This document shows positions 12,742 to 25,098 of a stretch of 64,000 nucleotides of DNA, in pieces. The translations under genes and the position numbers were made by a program. The stretch is from Paulownia fortunei (taxonomy: Eukaryota; Streptophyta; Magnoliopsida; Lamiales; Paulowniaceae). Numbering within the stretch: position 1 is the first letter of the stretch; the number at the start of each line of letters is the position of its first letter. The notes below the pieces were generated by a model that was not told the DNA's origin, did no database searches, and saw only the letters and a program-made list of their open reading frames with translations. The stretch is from the NCBI GenBank assembly GCA_019321725.1, contig CM033121.1, positions 11,966,001 through 12,030,000 of the forward strand. Direction: 5' to 3'.

Positions 12742-13792
12742 ATGCAACAAAAGCAAGGAAGCAGAATGGAACTACAACACAGCAGATCAAGATTTGGGAA
12801 GAGAAATGTGCACAAGGAACATGCCATTGGGATTCCAATCAACTCAGGACCGTATGCGTTCTCCATTAAGAACACTTCAAAAGAACTTTTACCTGGTCCT
12901 GCTGCCCAATACCAACTTCTGCCTTCTCCTTCCAATCATTATTCCAGACCTGGTAAGCCCTTCATTCTTGATTAGTCCCGATCAAGAATTCACAGCTTCA
13001 TTGCTAAATAGAAGTCTGAATCTTCACTTATGCAATTTTGATGGAAATGCAGGTAGAGGAGATTCAGTAATCGCTAAGATGATCAAGCTCGGTGAAAGAA
13101 TGGACCTTCTAACTCAAGGAATCCGAGAGCATGGTAAATACTCAAAAAAGTTACAGAAAACACAAGAAGTCCTATGATCACATATCAATGTTTTGATATA
13201 GTATTATTCATGATTCCTGCAGTGAGATTAGGACCCAAGTTAAGAGAAACAGTGAAAGGAAAATTGAGCTTTGGTGCAAGAATCCTCCAGATGGGTGGAG
13301 TGGAGAAAGTGTTCAAGCAGAAATTCAACACCAGAGATGACGAAAAACTGTTAAAGGCTTCTCAGTGTTATTTATCAACAACAGCAGGGCCGATAGCAGG
13401 ACTTCTCTTTGTTTCCACTAATAGAGTTGCCTTCTGCAGTGAGAGATGCATCAAAATCTCTTCTCCCATTGGAAAACTGCTAAAAGTACAGTATAAGGTA
13501 CATTAAAATACATAATCTGCGTTGATCAGTTCAATGTTTGGGACCCAGTTCTGTAACTTATGTTTTCAGCACAAGATGGCAATTGAAATTTTGCAAATTA
13601 ACCTCTATATGCTGGTCATGATCCCCCTAAGAAAAATAAAGAGAGCCCATGAGTGTGAAAATGTGAAAAATCCAGCACAGAAGTATGTGCACCTAGAGAC
13701 GGGAGGACAATTTTGATTTCTGGTTCATGGGATTTCTTAATCATCCAAGGACTTCAATATTTCTCTAGCAGGCAATCCATCAAGCAAGATGA
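12742..13792 (+). pseudogene. GEM-like protein with GRAM domain, 3' end broken
   Basis: GEM-like proteins carry a lipid-binding GRAM domain; Arabidopsis GEM affects root-hair patterning and others are ABA-linked. Exons seen: 12742-12952 (ATG at 12742 or in-frame ATG at 12766), 13053-13133 and 13223-13497, with GT-AG borders that join in phase. Signature pieces are HAIGIPINSGPYAF, VRLGPKLRETVKGKLSFGAR, KASQCYLSTTAGPIAGLLFV and CSERCIKISSP. The last exon has IPLRKIKRAHECENVKNPAQKY, but its usual acceptor just before GTC at 13615 reads CTG instead of CAG. A one-base shift follows near 13700-13706, and TAG (13766-13768) replaces a Gln before the family-like end at 13790-13792. An alternative AG at 13568-13569 would add 15 codons in frame and end at 13716. 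The N-terminal three exons look intact, so a truncated product is possible. Confidence 0.8.
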
Positions 13793-14340
13793 GACTTTGG
13801 GCAGAAGAATTACGGGACTCCTTTGACAAGAAATACAAGATGAAAAATGCTGGGAGACAGAAATTTATCATCGGCAATTCCTCAACTACAAAATTGTTGA
13901 CAACAAGACTGAATCAGCCGGGTGCAAGAAATACAAATTTGCAATTGAGGCGATAATACTAAGCGAATATTTACAAATTGCTGCTCTTATTGAGAAGTTA
14001 CCTCCACCATAAAAAGATTACAAAAACTATCTCAAACATAAGCTCAAAGAGATAACGGTGGAGAATCTGATTGTTCCTCTTCATATAGAGGAAGATAATA
14101 GGATTTTAGAAAAGAAAAGAAGACTTCTGTTAACTGGATGGAGGCTAAGGCTAACTTGGTTGTGGATTCTAAATCAAAAAAGAATTAAAAGAAAAACATC
14201 CTGGATCGTCTAAGGACTAGAATGTTAAGTTGTTCAAGGGTAATTGATACAATTGTGACAAGTCAAACCACAAGGCGAAAGATTGCCAACTTTTAAAGAA
14301 AGACAGTCAGAACTAAGTTAATGTGACCTAAGAGAAAACA
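13793..14340 (+). pseudogene. Copia gag remnant with zinc knuckle
   Basis: Fragments in several frames match copia gag: FDKKYKMKNAGRQKFIIG, then AALIEKLPP and KNYLKHKLKEITVENLIV, then a CX2CX4HX4C knuckle near 14250-14285. The first Cys of the knuckle is a TGA stop (from TGT or TGC), while CDKSNHKAKDC is preserved. It cannot make a working nucleocapsid. Confidence 0.75.
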
Positions 14341-15420
14341 GTGCTAGTAGACATGTTGGACTTTATGCTCTCAGTTATTGTGTTTGAAGTTAATTTGGTA
14401 GATAACCTGAGAGAATGGTGGGTGGATAGGGGCTACATTATTTGCTTTGACAATGATATTTTCTTGTCATACATTTTGATTAATGGAAAAAAGTTGTATA
14501 TAGGTAACTCATCAACTTCCAATATTGTTGGATTAGGCAAACTAGTGCTAAAGATGACCTTAGGTAAGAAGCTGGCCCTAGTTGATGTGTTGCAAGTTCT
14601 AGATATTCGAAAGAATTTTATATCTGGTTTATTACTTATCAATAGTGGGGTTAGGCTTAGGTCTGATAAATTTGTACTTACTAAGAATGGCCAATTTGTA
14701 GGAAAGGTATACTTAGCCAATATACTATTCAAAATGAATATAATGCCTATAATTCAAAAATTTTAAAGCAATAAAAGTTTATGTTTTGTTTACTAGCTTG
14801 AGTCTTCATTTTTATGGCATAGCAGATCAGGTCATGTTAATCGAGCTTTTTTAAGAAAAATGACAGATTTAGGACTTATACCTAAACTTAACTCAGAAGA
14901 TAAATACAAATTTCAAATTTATGTTAAAGTTATGTTTGCTAAGAAACTTTTTAGTCCAATTAAAAGAAGTAGCAGACCTCTAAGCTTGATTAGTAGCGAT
15001 ATATGTATTAAAAAGTTAGTTCTAAGCGGAGGTGGCAAAAAGTATTTTATCATGTTTATTGATGATCATACTAGATACTGCTATCTATATTAAATATGTA
15101 GTAAAGATAAGGCTTTGGACGCTTTTGTCACTTATAAGAATAAAGTTGAAAATCAACTTAAAGGGACAATTAAGGTATTAAGATCCGATAGAGGTGGAGA
15201 ATAAGATTCATTATCATTTGATGAATTATGCGCTAATTTTGGTATTATTCACCAAACTACAAGTCCATACACTCCTCAGCAAATGGAGTTGGTGAAAGGA
15301 AAAATAAAACATTTAACGACATGGTATTTCATTCTTAATAGTTTTGGATGACCTAGAACTTGTGGGGGGAAGTTTGCTTACAACCAACTTTATTTTATAG
15401 AAAGTTCCTCACAAGAAGAC
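14341..15420 (+). pseudogene. Copia protease and integrase remnant
   Basis: The protease region has WWVDRG where copia elements have WWVDSG, so the active-site DSG is altered. LWHSRSGHVN-like pre-integrase sequence begins near 14810, and the integrase core shows IMFIDDHTRYCYLY near 15050 and LRSDRGGE near 15180, followed by TAA in place of the Tyr. Several frameshifts separate the pieces. Confidence 0.75.
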
Positions 15421-15480
15421 TGGATTAGTACCTTATAAAATGTGAAAATATAGAATGTCTTTCTACAAATACTTGAAAGT

Positions 15481-17358
15481 ATGGATTGCCTAGCTAAAGT
15501 AGTTGTACCACCTCCTAAAAATGTCAAGTTAGGTTCTAAAACTGTTGATTGTATTTTATGGAATATTGCAATGAACAGTAGTGCATGCAGATTTTTCGTA
15601 CATAAATATGATATAAGTGACATTTATGTGAACATAATTATTGGATCCCGAGATGCTAAATTCTTTAAAGATGTGTTCCCTTCTAAAAGAGATATTCATA
15701 AAAATACTCTCAAGAGAGCACATGAAAGTGTATTTAGAAATGACATAGAATCTGAACCTTGAAGAAATAAAATAGCCGAAGTAACTATATCTTTTTATCC
15801 AAATTTTATGACATATATGATTGATAATAAACCTCAAACCCTAAAAAAGGCTATGTCTAGTAGAAGGTTCATTTTGAAAGGATGTTATTGATAGTGAAAT
15901 AGAATCTATTCTAGGTTATAATATCTGATAATTGGTTGATCTTCCTTTGGGAACTAAACCAATTGGATGCAAATGGATCTTTAAAAAGAAGTTAAAGGCT
16001 GATGATTCAATTGATAAATACAACACTAGACTTGTTGCTAAAGGATATCATCAAAAGAAAGCTATTGATCATTTTGACACTTATTCCCTAGTAACAAGTA
16101 TTACTTCTATCCGAATCTTAATTACTTTAGCAGCCCTATATAATATACATATGCATCAATTCGATGTAAAAAATATATTTTTATATAATATAAAAATTAC
16201 ATGGAGCAACCAGAAGGCTTCAATGTAAAAGTACAAGAACATAAAGTACATACACTTGTTAAATCTCTTAATGGTTTGACGTAAGCCCCTAAAAAATAGC
16301 ACGAGAAGTTTGATAGTATCATGATAAGAAATGGGTTCCCATAAATGAGTTTGGTAAATATGTCTACTCCAAAAGATTTGGAGAAGCCCATATACCTATA
16401 TGTATGTATGTAGATGACATGCTCATACTAGAAGCTAATATGGAATTTATCAATAAAACAAAGAAAATGCACATTAACAACTTTGATATGATAGACATGG
16501 GTGAAACGGATGTAATATTGGGAATGAAGATCTCCAGAACACATAATGGGATATTATTATCTCAAACACATTATGTTGATAAAGTGATTGAGAGATTCAA
16601 GTCATGTGGTATTACATAGACAATAATGCAATCTCCCACATGTTATTGTTTTAAAAAATACCAAAAATGAAAAAAGTAATAGTTAGAATATTTTCAGATC
16701 ATTGGAAGTCTAACTTACTTAATGAATTATACTCAACCAAACATAGATTACATTGTAAGTAAGCTAAGTAGATATACACATAATCCAAGTAATGACCATT
16801 GGAGTTCTTTACTTAAGAGTATTAAGATACTTGAAAAGAATTAAAGAGTATGCATTACACTATAAAAAATATCCTCTAGTTATTGAAGGATATAGTGATG
16901 TAAATTAGATTTGAGATATTGATTAATCCAAGTTAACTAGTAGTTATGTATTTACTCTTAGTTGTGGTGGTGCTATATCTTGTAAATCTTCTAAGTAAAT
17001 AGGTACAACTCATTCCACTACAAATTCAAAGATTATAGTTTTAGATAAAGTTAGAGACGAAGTGGTATGGTTAAGACACTTAGTAGAAGATGTTCCTATA
17101 TGGCAAAATCGATCACAGGAATATACATTCATTGCGATAGCCAATCAACTATATCTAGGGCACACAATTTTATATATAATGATAAATCATGATGTTTTTT
17201 TTGAAAATATAATACCGTTAAGCAGTTGCTCTCAAATGGAACTATATCAATTGATTTTGTGAAGTCAAAAGATAATATAGAGGACCTGTTTACTAAGGAG
17301 TTTTCAAGAGAGAGAATAGACTGTGGATTGAGGAAATTAGAATTAAAGCCCAAAGATT
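15481..17358 (+). pseudogene. Copia integrase C-terminus, reverse transcriptase and RNase H remnant
   Basis: CLAKVVVPPPKNVKLGSKTVDC (15481 onward) is the copia integrase tail. RT starts near 15932 with GCKWIFKKKLKADDSID and NTRLVAKGYHQK. The catalytic box YVDDM sits at about 16405, followed by an LGMKISR-like segment. RNase H pieces run from about 16900 to 17358, with a HCDSQSTISRAHNFIYND-like stretch near 17135. Multiple stops and shifts make it non-functional. Confidence 0.8.
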
Positions 17359-17365
17359 AAATGAG

Positions 17366-18060
17366 TCATCATAACGGAACCCTTTCTGGCAACTGGAGAT
17401 CCCATGGACAATTGCGTTCGCATAATCATAAATAGCATACGCAGTTAAATAAAAAAATTCAACATTGGAAATAAAACAAAAAACATTTTTTAGGTTCGTT
17501 GTGAATATTTTATTTGTGTTTTTAAATGCTTGCTTAATAATAAAGAAAAATATTTGTGAATTATACCTTAACAAGCACTCCAACTGATGTAGGATGAGAA
17601 ACAATTCAAATCATTAACCTGGATCAAAAACTTATCCGCCAAGGACTCCAAGCATTGTCCCTCTATGGGTATCCACACTTTGGGCAAGTTCATGAATCTT
17701 CAATCCTTGATAGTGAAAGAAAATTCTTTATTTCTAATCTAAAATTTGAGAGTGCAACAACAATTCTTAAATAAACTAGTGATAAAAGAATTATACTGAA
17801 TGAAAGAGGAATAGAATCACTTTGATGGAAAAAAGCTTTCTTAGAGAGAAGAAAAGAGAGAATATTGAAATAGAGGTTTAGCTGAACTTTAGCTTTAAGA
17901 GGCCTTCTAAAATTCGGCCATCACAAGGAGGGGAGCTTTTATATGCTTAGCTCCAAGACCTAATCCAATTAGGTCTCTTGCCCTATTAATTTCTTATCTT
18001 ATTCTTTTCCATCTAAACCTAGGGGCTTGTATGGTTTTCATCCCATTTGGCTTTTCTCAC
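17366..18060 (-). mobile_element. Retroelement debris including a likely LTR family A R/U5 fragment (about 17600-18060)
   Basis: From about 17600 the sequence parallels 4500-4760: a GATGGAAAAAAGC-type start, an AGAGAAGAAAAGAGAG-type run, then CTAATCCAATTAGGTCTC. It is in the same (minus) orientation. 17366-17600 is AT-rich copia flank with no LTR border recognised. Confidence 0.4.
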
Positions 18061-18679
18061 ATTTTCAATGTTTGTGAGGCCTAATATGTTTGTTTAGCCC
18101 AACTTCAGATCTAAAAGTACCAATTTTTGCTTCTCTTGATAAAACCTCACCTTATAGTCCCATTACCGTTACTAGTCTAAGGCTACTCTGCAACCTGTCT
18201 AACACACATCGCATCAATCACTTATAGGTTTTCACCTGTTCAATGCATAAAACCACCCCCACACTCTTCATCACCACTCATATATTTATACCTTTGAGAA
18301 TAATGCTCCCTCAAGCCCGTCCAAGTTCCATTCTCCTTCCACTCCCAACCCCAAAATATGAACCATGTCATGGTGGTATGAAGAATAGATCGGTGAGAAC
18401 GACGTGCACTCCCACTGCAAAAAATATTGAAGGTAAGACAATATGTTTAAGCCCAGATTTGAAACCAGATCTACAAATCAAACGTAGATCTATACGGATC
18501 AGTATACAAAATGTCTTCTTGGTTGGTTTTTCATTAGATCTATATTTCTTGGCAAAAATGGTTTGGATGTTTGTAGTTTTTATAACATTAACCAATTTTA
18601 GGATTTAGTGTTATGTGAATACTAATTTATTTGTGGATGGATATGTTTTTTTATGTTGAATTTGTTCTATTATTCCCAT
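18061..18679. other. Unassigned non-coding sequence
   Basis: A 121-codon open frame (18243-18608) has no domain and biased composition; not called as a gene. Nothing else recognised. Confidence 0.4.
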
Positions 18680-19355
18680 TGTTAGAGTAGTGTCCGACAC
18701 GCTAATTAGATTGGGTGTTTTTATACTCTTGTATTTATAAAAATAATCTTTCTCAGATCATATTAATAAAATAGATAAATTTTTTTATCTTTAATTGCAT
18801 ATAGTAATTAGATAAAGTCCCTAGACCAAACTTATTTATGGGGTATAGTCACACATTTAATGGTGATCATGGAATATGTCTCTATTGCTTGGTTTTAAAT
18901 TAGTTTCAAATTGAGGGTTTTTTGAGATGGGACATGGCATAGCCCAATAGACTCGTGCATACGATGTATGCTCCCATGAGGAATGCCTCATTCAATGGAC
19001 ATTAGCGTAGTGATGCTAGTGCATGTATGCATATGTTTATTAGAGAATAAATACATTGAATAGGCCCACTAGAAATTCTTAATTGGAAACATTGTTTGTC
19101 GAAATAAGAATTTCAATATTACAGTAGTTCACGATTAGTCCTTAGACTTGAGGCACCATGGTAGCCCTATACATATCATGTTCCATTTTGATGTATCTTT
19201 TGATTACCTGATAATAACAAAAGAGGTATGTTAGATGTTGCATTGATATGTATGGAGGTTAATCAGTGGCTAAGAAAGGATCTGTCACTTGTCTGACAGA
19301 ACAAGTGAATCTTCTATATTTTCATAATTCATGACTTAGAAGTTTTTGGCCAAGG
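18680..19355 (+). mobile_element. LTR family A fragment, plus orientation, cut by the Athila 5' LTR
   Basis: Starts TGTTAGAGTAGTGTCCGAC at 18680 and matches the reverse complement of 6315 down to about 5665. It stops where the Athila 5' LTR begins at 19356, so Athila inserted here or recombined here. Confidence 0.65.
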
Positions 19356-20088
19356 TGTTAAGTGCATATTTTGGTATATTTTTATATCAAATCCTTTATA
19401 CTTTTCTTTATTTATTCTTATTAATATTATAGTTTTATTAATGTTTTATGTTACAAAATCGATGAACAAAAAAGATCAAAAAGAGCCAAATTGAAACAAA
19501 GAAGACAATACGTTTCGTGAGCAAGTTGGAAGATAATATTTTATTAGATCAAATAAGCATCATAATTAGAAGAAAATGGTTATTTTGCCCTAACTCCATC
19601 ATGTGTAGAATCAAAATATGTGCAAGTAACTGCTGGGCTCAAAATAAGCATATTTTCAAACTTGTATAGTTGTGGTATTTTGGGCATAACTCCATATTAA
19701 AAAGTATTATAAACCTAAATCTTATTTTATTTGAAAGCTAAGAGATAGAACTACAACTTTGATGTTGGGAGCTCAGCCCAATTCAATCTTGATTATAGCA
19801 GAAAATTCATTCAAATGTGTGTATTGGAAAAAATCTATCTATACTGATATATTTGCTTAAATCAAGCATAACTTTCTACCTAGTGGTTGGAATTAGGTGA
19901 TTCAAGTTGAAAATTGAAGCTAATAGATAAATACACTACTTTTATGTTGATTACTCTTTCAAAATTAGTTGATTTCATGGAAAAAAATATGTGAAAATTT
20001 TTTAATTTGAAAAGGATATGTGCATTTAGAGCACATTTGAAGTTCATTTGGAGTGCATTAGAAGATGCTAATTTAGGCACTCTTCTAC

Positions 20089-20095
20089 TATAAAT
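20089..20095 (+). promoter_or_regulatory. TATA box of the Athila 5' LTR
   Basis: TATAAATGGGGGC; the equivalent place reads TATAAATAGGGGC in the solo LTR (41035) and AATAAATAGGGGC in the 3' LTR (about 36481). Conservation across LTRs supports a promoter. Confidence 0.55.
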
Positions 20096-20403
20096 GGGGG
20101 CTTTTGGATGGAACTCAAGACACACAAAAACCTTTACAGAGAAAAAGAAAATTTTATTGTTGTCTTTCATTAGGCTAAGTTTTCTAGTAGTAATGTAAGT
20201 TTTGTAATAGTAATAGAAATGTATTCTCTAATTTCTTTTCTATTTTTAATATTTTTTATTTTCATTATGTTATTTTAAATTTCATTTAATTGAGGATAAA
20301 TGATAAACCTCTTGATGGAGAAAGAGGAACAGTTATAAAAGTGTATAATGTTCTGGTATGTTGTATTATTATTTTAATTTTTGATTGCAACCCTCTTTGT
20401 TCT

Positions 20404-20760
20404 GTAGTAATTTTTGATTTTTGTATTACCAATGGCATAACAAATACTTTGGTTCATTTAGTTTATTATACGGTTCTACTCCACCGACTACTAATGTGAA
20501 ATCTTGATTTGTTATAGATAAATGTGGACATAAGTACTTAATCTCATAAGTAAGTATTAGCATTAAAACCCTTCTTATTTAGTGGCAATTCTTGATTTTT
20601 GTATCACCAATGGAACAATAAATACGTGGATTCATTTAGCTTATTATACGATTCTACTCCACCAACTACTAATGTAAAATCTTGATTTGTTGTAGACAAA
20701 GGTGTGCATAAATACTTGATCTCATAAATAAGTATTGGTGTTAAGAGATAATTTGCAAAC
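20404..20760 (+). repeat. Two-copy tandem repeat of about 178 bases inside the Athila LTR
   Basis: The unit containing TTGATTTTTGTATTACCAA (20411) recurs at 20591 as TTGATTTTTGTATCACCAA, each followed by a CTACTCCACC(G/A)ACTACTAATG segment and an ATAAGTATTGG-like end. The same duplication exists at 36795-37135 and about 41370-41690. Confidence 0.8.
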
Positions 20761-21097
20761 AGTAAGACAATATCATGATTTCTTTAATGCATGAGCTATT
20801 TGATAACATCTTCCCATTGGAACCTTTATTATGAATGGATTTCAATAGTGGTATTTCAAAGAGATAAAAAGAATAAATAATCGTTCATTTATTCAAAACT
20901 CAATAGCGAATCCCTAATGCTCAGTACTTTTATTTCTTCGATTTTTGTTTATAATCTAAACGACATTCAGCCCATCTTTTAACAAATATAAACCCAAAAA
21001 CTTCAAAAACCTTCCCTGTGGGTTAACCTCAGACTCTTGAAAAATTTATTCCGTGATATAACATGTACTTGGGTTTGCAACCTTAAGCTTGTAGCAA

Positions 21098-21120
21098 ATT
21101 TTTGGCGTCGTTGCTAGAGA
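21098..21120 (+). other. Athila primer-binding-site region
   Basis: TTTTTGGCGTCGTTGCTAG follows the LTR end directly. It resembles the TTTGGCGCCGTTGCCGGGG primer site typical of Athila/Tat elements, with a few changes. Confidence 0.7.
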
Positions 21121-21259
21121 AGGAAAGGTAAGTATTTAGGTTTATAAATATTTTTTCTTTGTAAATATTATGTATTTTTTTCTTTACAATTTAAAGATTT
21201 AAAGATTTGTTGAATTCATGCACACATTATAGTTTTGAAAAATGCCATTTATTTAGTTT

Positions 21260-22288
21260 CGTTTATGAAGGTTTAACTTCTGAAATAAAATAATTAGTTG
21301 AAACAATATGTAATGGTGAGTTTCTTGATAAAGAACCTAATGAAGCCCTAAAATATATAGACCATTTGGTAAAAAACTCTCAATCATGGCATAGTGTTAA
21401 TTCTTCCAAAGGTTCTATTAAATCTAATCTTACTAACAGTAATAAAGAAATATATTACCTTAGTCAAGAAGAAGATCTAAATACTAGGATTGCTAATTTA
21501 TAAAAAAAGTTGAAGCCATGGAACTTTAAAAAGTAAAGAAAATATAATATGTGCAAGATGAAGAGGTTTGTAGCATTTGTGAACTTGTAAGACACTCTAC
21601 CAATGAATGCCCAAATATTCTAGCACAAACAAATTTCATAAACACATTTAAAAAGCTTTTTCATTCTTCATATTCTGAAACTTACAATCCACAATGGAAA
21701 AATCATCCCAATTTTAGTTGGTAAGATGATAACCATTCCCAACCGCTATATTCACAAAAGCCACCAAACTTTCCTTCTTATCCAGCCCCATATAGAAAAT
21801 CTCTTGAAAAAACTTTGCATGAATTTATGCATGCACAAACAAACATCAACAACCAGACTTCACAAGGCATCAATGAGATCAAAAGCACACTTTCAAAATT
21901 GACAACCTCTTTGCGTACTCATGAAAAAGGTAAATTTCCTCCTCAACCTCAACCTAATCCTTATACTCAGTGTCATATTTCTTCTTCAGGTGAAAATTCA
22001 ATCAAGGAGGCTAATTCTGTCACAACTCTTCGAAATGAAAAAGTTGTTGACAAGACTATTCATCTTGAGAAGAATCCAAAGTCGACAACCACTCCTAAAC
22101 CTCTCTCTCATACTTATGTAACACATCTACCTTTTCCTAGCAGGTTAGAAATTTCTAAGAAAAATGAGCAAAAAAAGAAAATTCTTGAAACTTTTCAAAA
22201 AGTGGAGATAAACATCCTTCTTCTTGATGTGATCAAGCAGCTGCCTCGATATGTTAAGTTTCTTAAAGAGCTATTCACTAAAAAATGA
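21260..22288 (+). pseudogene. Athila gag remnant
   Basis: A single frame with several stops. It contains CSICELVRHSTNEC (CX2CX4HX4C zinc knuckle, from 21569) and TYNPQWKNHPNFSW, a hallmark of Athila gag. From 21815 to a TGA at 22286 the frame is open for 157 codons, rich in Lys and Thr. The protease frame continues in phase after the TGA. Confidence 0.75.
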
Positions 22289-22291
22289 AAG

Positions 22292-22630
22292 TTGAGGGGG
22301 GATGAAAAAGTAAATGTGGGGGAGAATGTTTCGACGGTTTTTCAAAGAAAACTCCCTCCAAAGTGTAAGGATCCGGGCAGTTTTACCATCCCTTGTACCA
22401 TTGGTAAGACTAGATTTAAAAAATGCATGTTAGATTTGGGAGCATCAATTAATATTATGCCATATTCTATTTATACTTCTCTAAATCTAAGACTTTCAAA
22501 AGAAACGGGTGTTATCATACAATTGGCTAATAGATCTAATGCATATCTGATAGGGGTTATGGAAGATATTCATGTGCAGGTGAATGAATTAGATTTCCCC
22601 GCTGATTTTTATGTTGTTGAGGTGGAGGAT
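22292..22630 (+). pseudogene. Athila protease, interrupted by the Tekay insertion
   Basis: Contains LPPKCKDPGSFTIPCTIG and the aspartyl protease motif LDLGASINIMPYS, the Athila/Tat form of the active site. The frame runs straight into the Tekay LTR at 22631 and resumes after the target-site duplicate at 31808. Confidence 0.85.
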
Positions 22631-24895
22631 TGTAATGCCCAATTCTCTCCTACATAGCCAATAATAAGCATCTTGCATGAATATACATCTAATCACTGTG
22701 TATTATTGAATTATGGCATACAAATAGCATGATTGCACGAACTTGAATAATTGTTATTATATGCTGTACTTATACTTTAACATGCATTAGTATATGAAAT
22801 ATGAGATCAAACTTTTATTTCTTGATTTAACATATTCCTTAAGTACCTTTTTGAAGTAAAAAGCTTGGTATCTTGATTAAGAAAGATTGATGTGTTGAAT
22901 GGCCATGAAATGAATTATTTGTATTGCTCCATACTAGTTATATGCTAAAGTGATTAATTTCCTAAATATTTACTTGAAATATATTACATTTGGCTAAGAA
23001 CTAAAAGTATGCAAAATAGTGCAATTTGATTGGTTGATTGACTAGGTTGTATAAAATCATTCTAAACCGCATTGCACTTGATTATAACACAAAAGCATCA
23101 ATTTTTGTCATCTTGTTAGCCCATGAACGTGGCTTTTGGCATGAGAAGACACCAAGCATGATGCAACTAATCATCACCCTCCACTTACCTCTCTTTGAAA
23201 GGTCAAAGAAATCATTTTCACTTAAAAAATAACCAGCTCTTATTCTCCTAAGTTTCTCCCAAATTTCTACACTCTCATACTTACAAAAATTGAATTCAAT
23301 CCATAGAAATTCATAGAACACAAATAGAACAAGTTCCACCCTTTTTAAGCTTGAAAACCGTTGATTTTAAAGCTTAATTCCAACTTAATCAAGGTATATT
23401 CTTTTTCAATGTTTTATATGATGAATTTGTAGTAACTTCTATGGTTACACGTTTTAGTATATTTTTGTATGATTGAAAACTTAAATAAGTTACACTTGAA
23501 GCCAAAATCAAGTTAATTAAGCTAGTTTTTAGCAAAATTGATAGTCTTGTGAAATTGTTTAATTTACTTGTTTCTATTGATTTTGTAATGCTTATATTGT
23601 GTTTGAAGGTGCCTATAAATGATTGTGAACAATAGCAATTAGTTTGCTTAATTGAAGGTTAGAATCAATTTAAGTTAGAATCAAGTTTACGTCATTTTAA
23701 TTCGAATTGTGTTCATATTTTAGGGGCTGCCCTAATAATTATGTTTGAATTATTAGTTATTTAATAGCTGCCCTAATGTTTAATGTCTTGAATTAGTAGT
23801 AAAATATGGAATATGCATTGTTTTTCAGGTTATGTATTTGATATGGAATTATTTACAAAAGATTGAAAAATGCATATGAACTTTGACTAGAATAGACTAA
23901 ATAATTTACAAAAAGGATATTAAATAGTACATGATTTGATTATGTTAGGTCTTTAACACATCCTATCTTCCAAAGAGATGGTCTTTTCACTTGCCACAAA
24001 GTGGACTTGAGGTAAGTTGAAGCTTTCATTTGCTGTATCACAAGAATCATATAATGTTGTTCATATTTTAATATGATTGTTATTATTTGTCAAATGATGT
24101 AATGTTTGATGCATTTATGGTTCATGAAGTATGACACTATTAAGAAATAATGAGGTTTTTAAAAAGAAAGTATGGTAATTGATTGATGGTCGGGTAGACA
24201 AGGGATGCGGGAGGGACCGGCGGACCCAACAAATGGTGGCAAATACTTGAGGTTGAAAAACCAGTATAGGAAAGCCACAATAAATGAGATAGAATACGGC
24301 TAATACCTGAGGTTGAAAGACCAAGTATGGAAACCCCGTATTAGTTCTCTTATTGGCCAATCATTATGAATAGGTTCTGAAAACCATGGTCTGTCGCTAT
24401 TAGTTTGGTACCACACTTCAAGAGCCCTAAAAAATGATTTATGAATGAAAATTATTAAATAGAATATTGCATTTAATGATTTATGAGATGTGTATATATG
24501 TTATTTGTTATTGCATCAGTTTCATCTTACTGAGCCTTTAGCTCATTAGATTGATGTTATGCAGGTGGAAATATATAGGTTTAGAGGTTGACTGAGTCTC
24601 TAGAGCGGCCGGATAGAGATTTGTTCATATGCCATGCTTCGACCTATTTTGTAGTTTATTTTGAAAATTCTATTTTATTTTTAAATAAGCCGCTCTGTTA
24701 TGGTTTTGTAAACAAATGTACTCAGTTTTGATATATGTATATGGTGTGTTAAAAGGATTCAAGTTTTTTCTCTTATAGATAAAAATGGGAACTTTTATTA
24801 AAAATCATAACTCTAGTAATGATGAAAAATTTATATTTCTTGACTTAACTGTATCAGCTTGTTTAGGCTCTACAGTTAGGTTAAGGGGTGTTACA
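22631..24895 (+). repeat. Tekay 5' LTR
   Basis: TGTAATGCCCAATTCTCTCC start and AAGGGGTGTTACA end. It includes the GC-rich block GGGAGGGACCGGCGGACCC near 24210. It is followed by a 5-base spacer and the primer site. Confidence 0.9.
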
Positions 24896-24900
24896 GTTTG

Positions 24901-24912
24901 TGGTATCAGGGT
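24901..24912 (+). other. Tekay primer-binding site (initiator tRNA-Met type)
   Basis: TGGTATCAGGGT starts six bases after the LTR end and matches the 3' end complement of plant initiator tRNA-Met (TGGTATCAGAGC) at nine or ten leading positions. Confidence 0.75.
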
Positions 24913-25098
24913 GGAGGTTTAGTCATTCCTGTAGATAGAAGAAGGCATATGAACACACCCTGGCTGGGAAACTCGATCAACTACTTGTTTATTTACTTTT
25001 ATGTTTATTTGATTATATTTCATGCCATGTTATTGTCATGATTATGTATTTATTATTGGCTAATGAATGGAATGAGATTGGGTAAAGCATATCAGGTC

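Larger units (their letters stand above)
13793..17365 (+). mobile_element. Ty1/copia retrotransposon, 5'-truncated and decayed
   Basis: Domains appear in copia order (gag, protease, integrase, RT, RNase H) on the plus strand, with many stops and frame changes. The element begins mid-gag within a base or two of the GEM-like stop. No 5' LTR, PBS or clear 3' LTR was found. The RNase H ends in LRKLELKPKD-stop near 17358. The style resembles Tork/SIRE-like plant copia elements; the exact clade is not assigned. Confidence 0.85.
19356..21096 (+). repeat. Athila 5' LTR
   Basis: Begins TGTTAAGTGCATATTTTGG and ends CTTGTAGCA. It matches 35716-37405 and the solo LTR 40269-42043 along its length. It contains a TATAAAT box at 20089 and an internal two-copy repeat of about 178 bases. 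Confidence 0.85.

Noticed and set aside
18243..18608. 121-codon open frame
   Set aside because: No recognisable motif, no repeat copy, biased Pro/Thr start and hydrophobic end; insufficient support.
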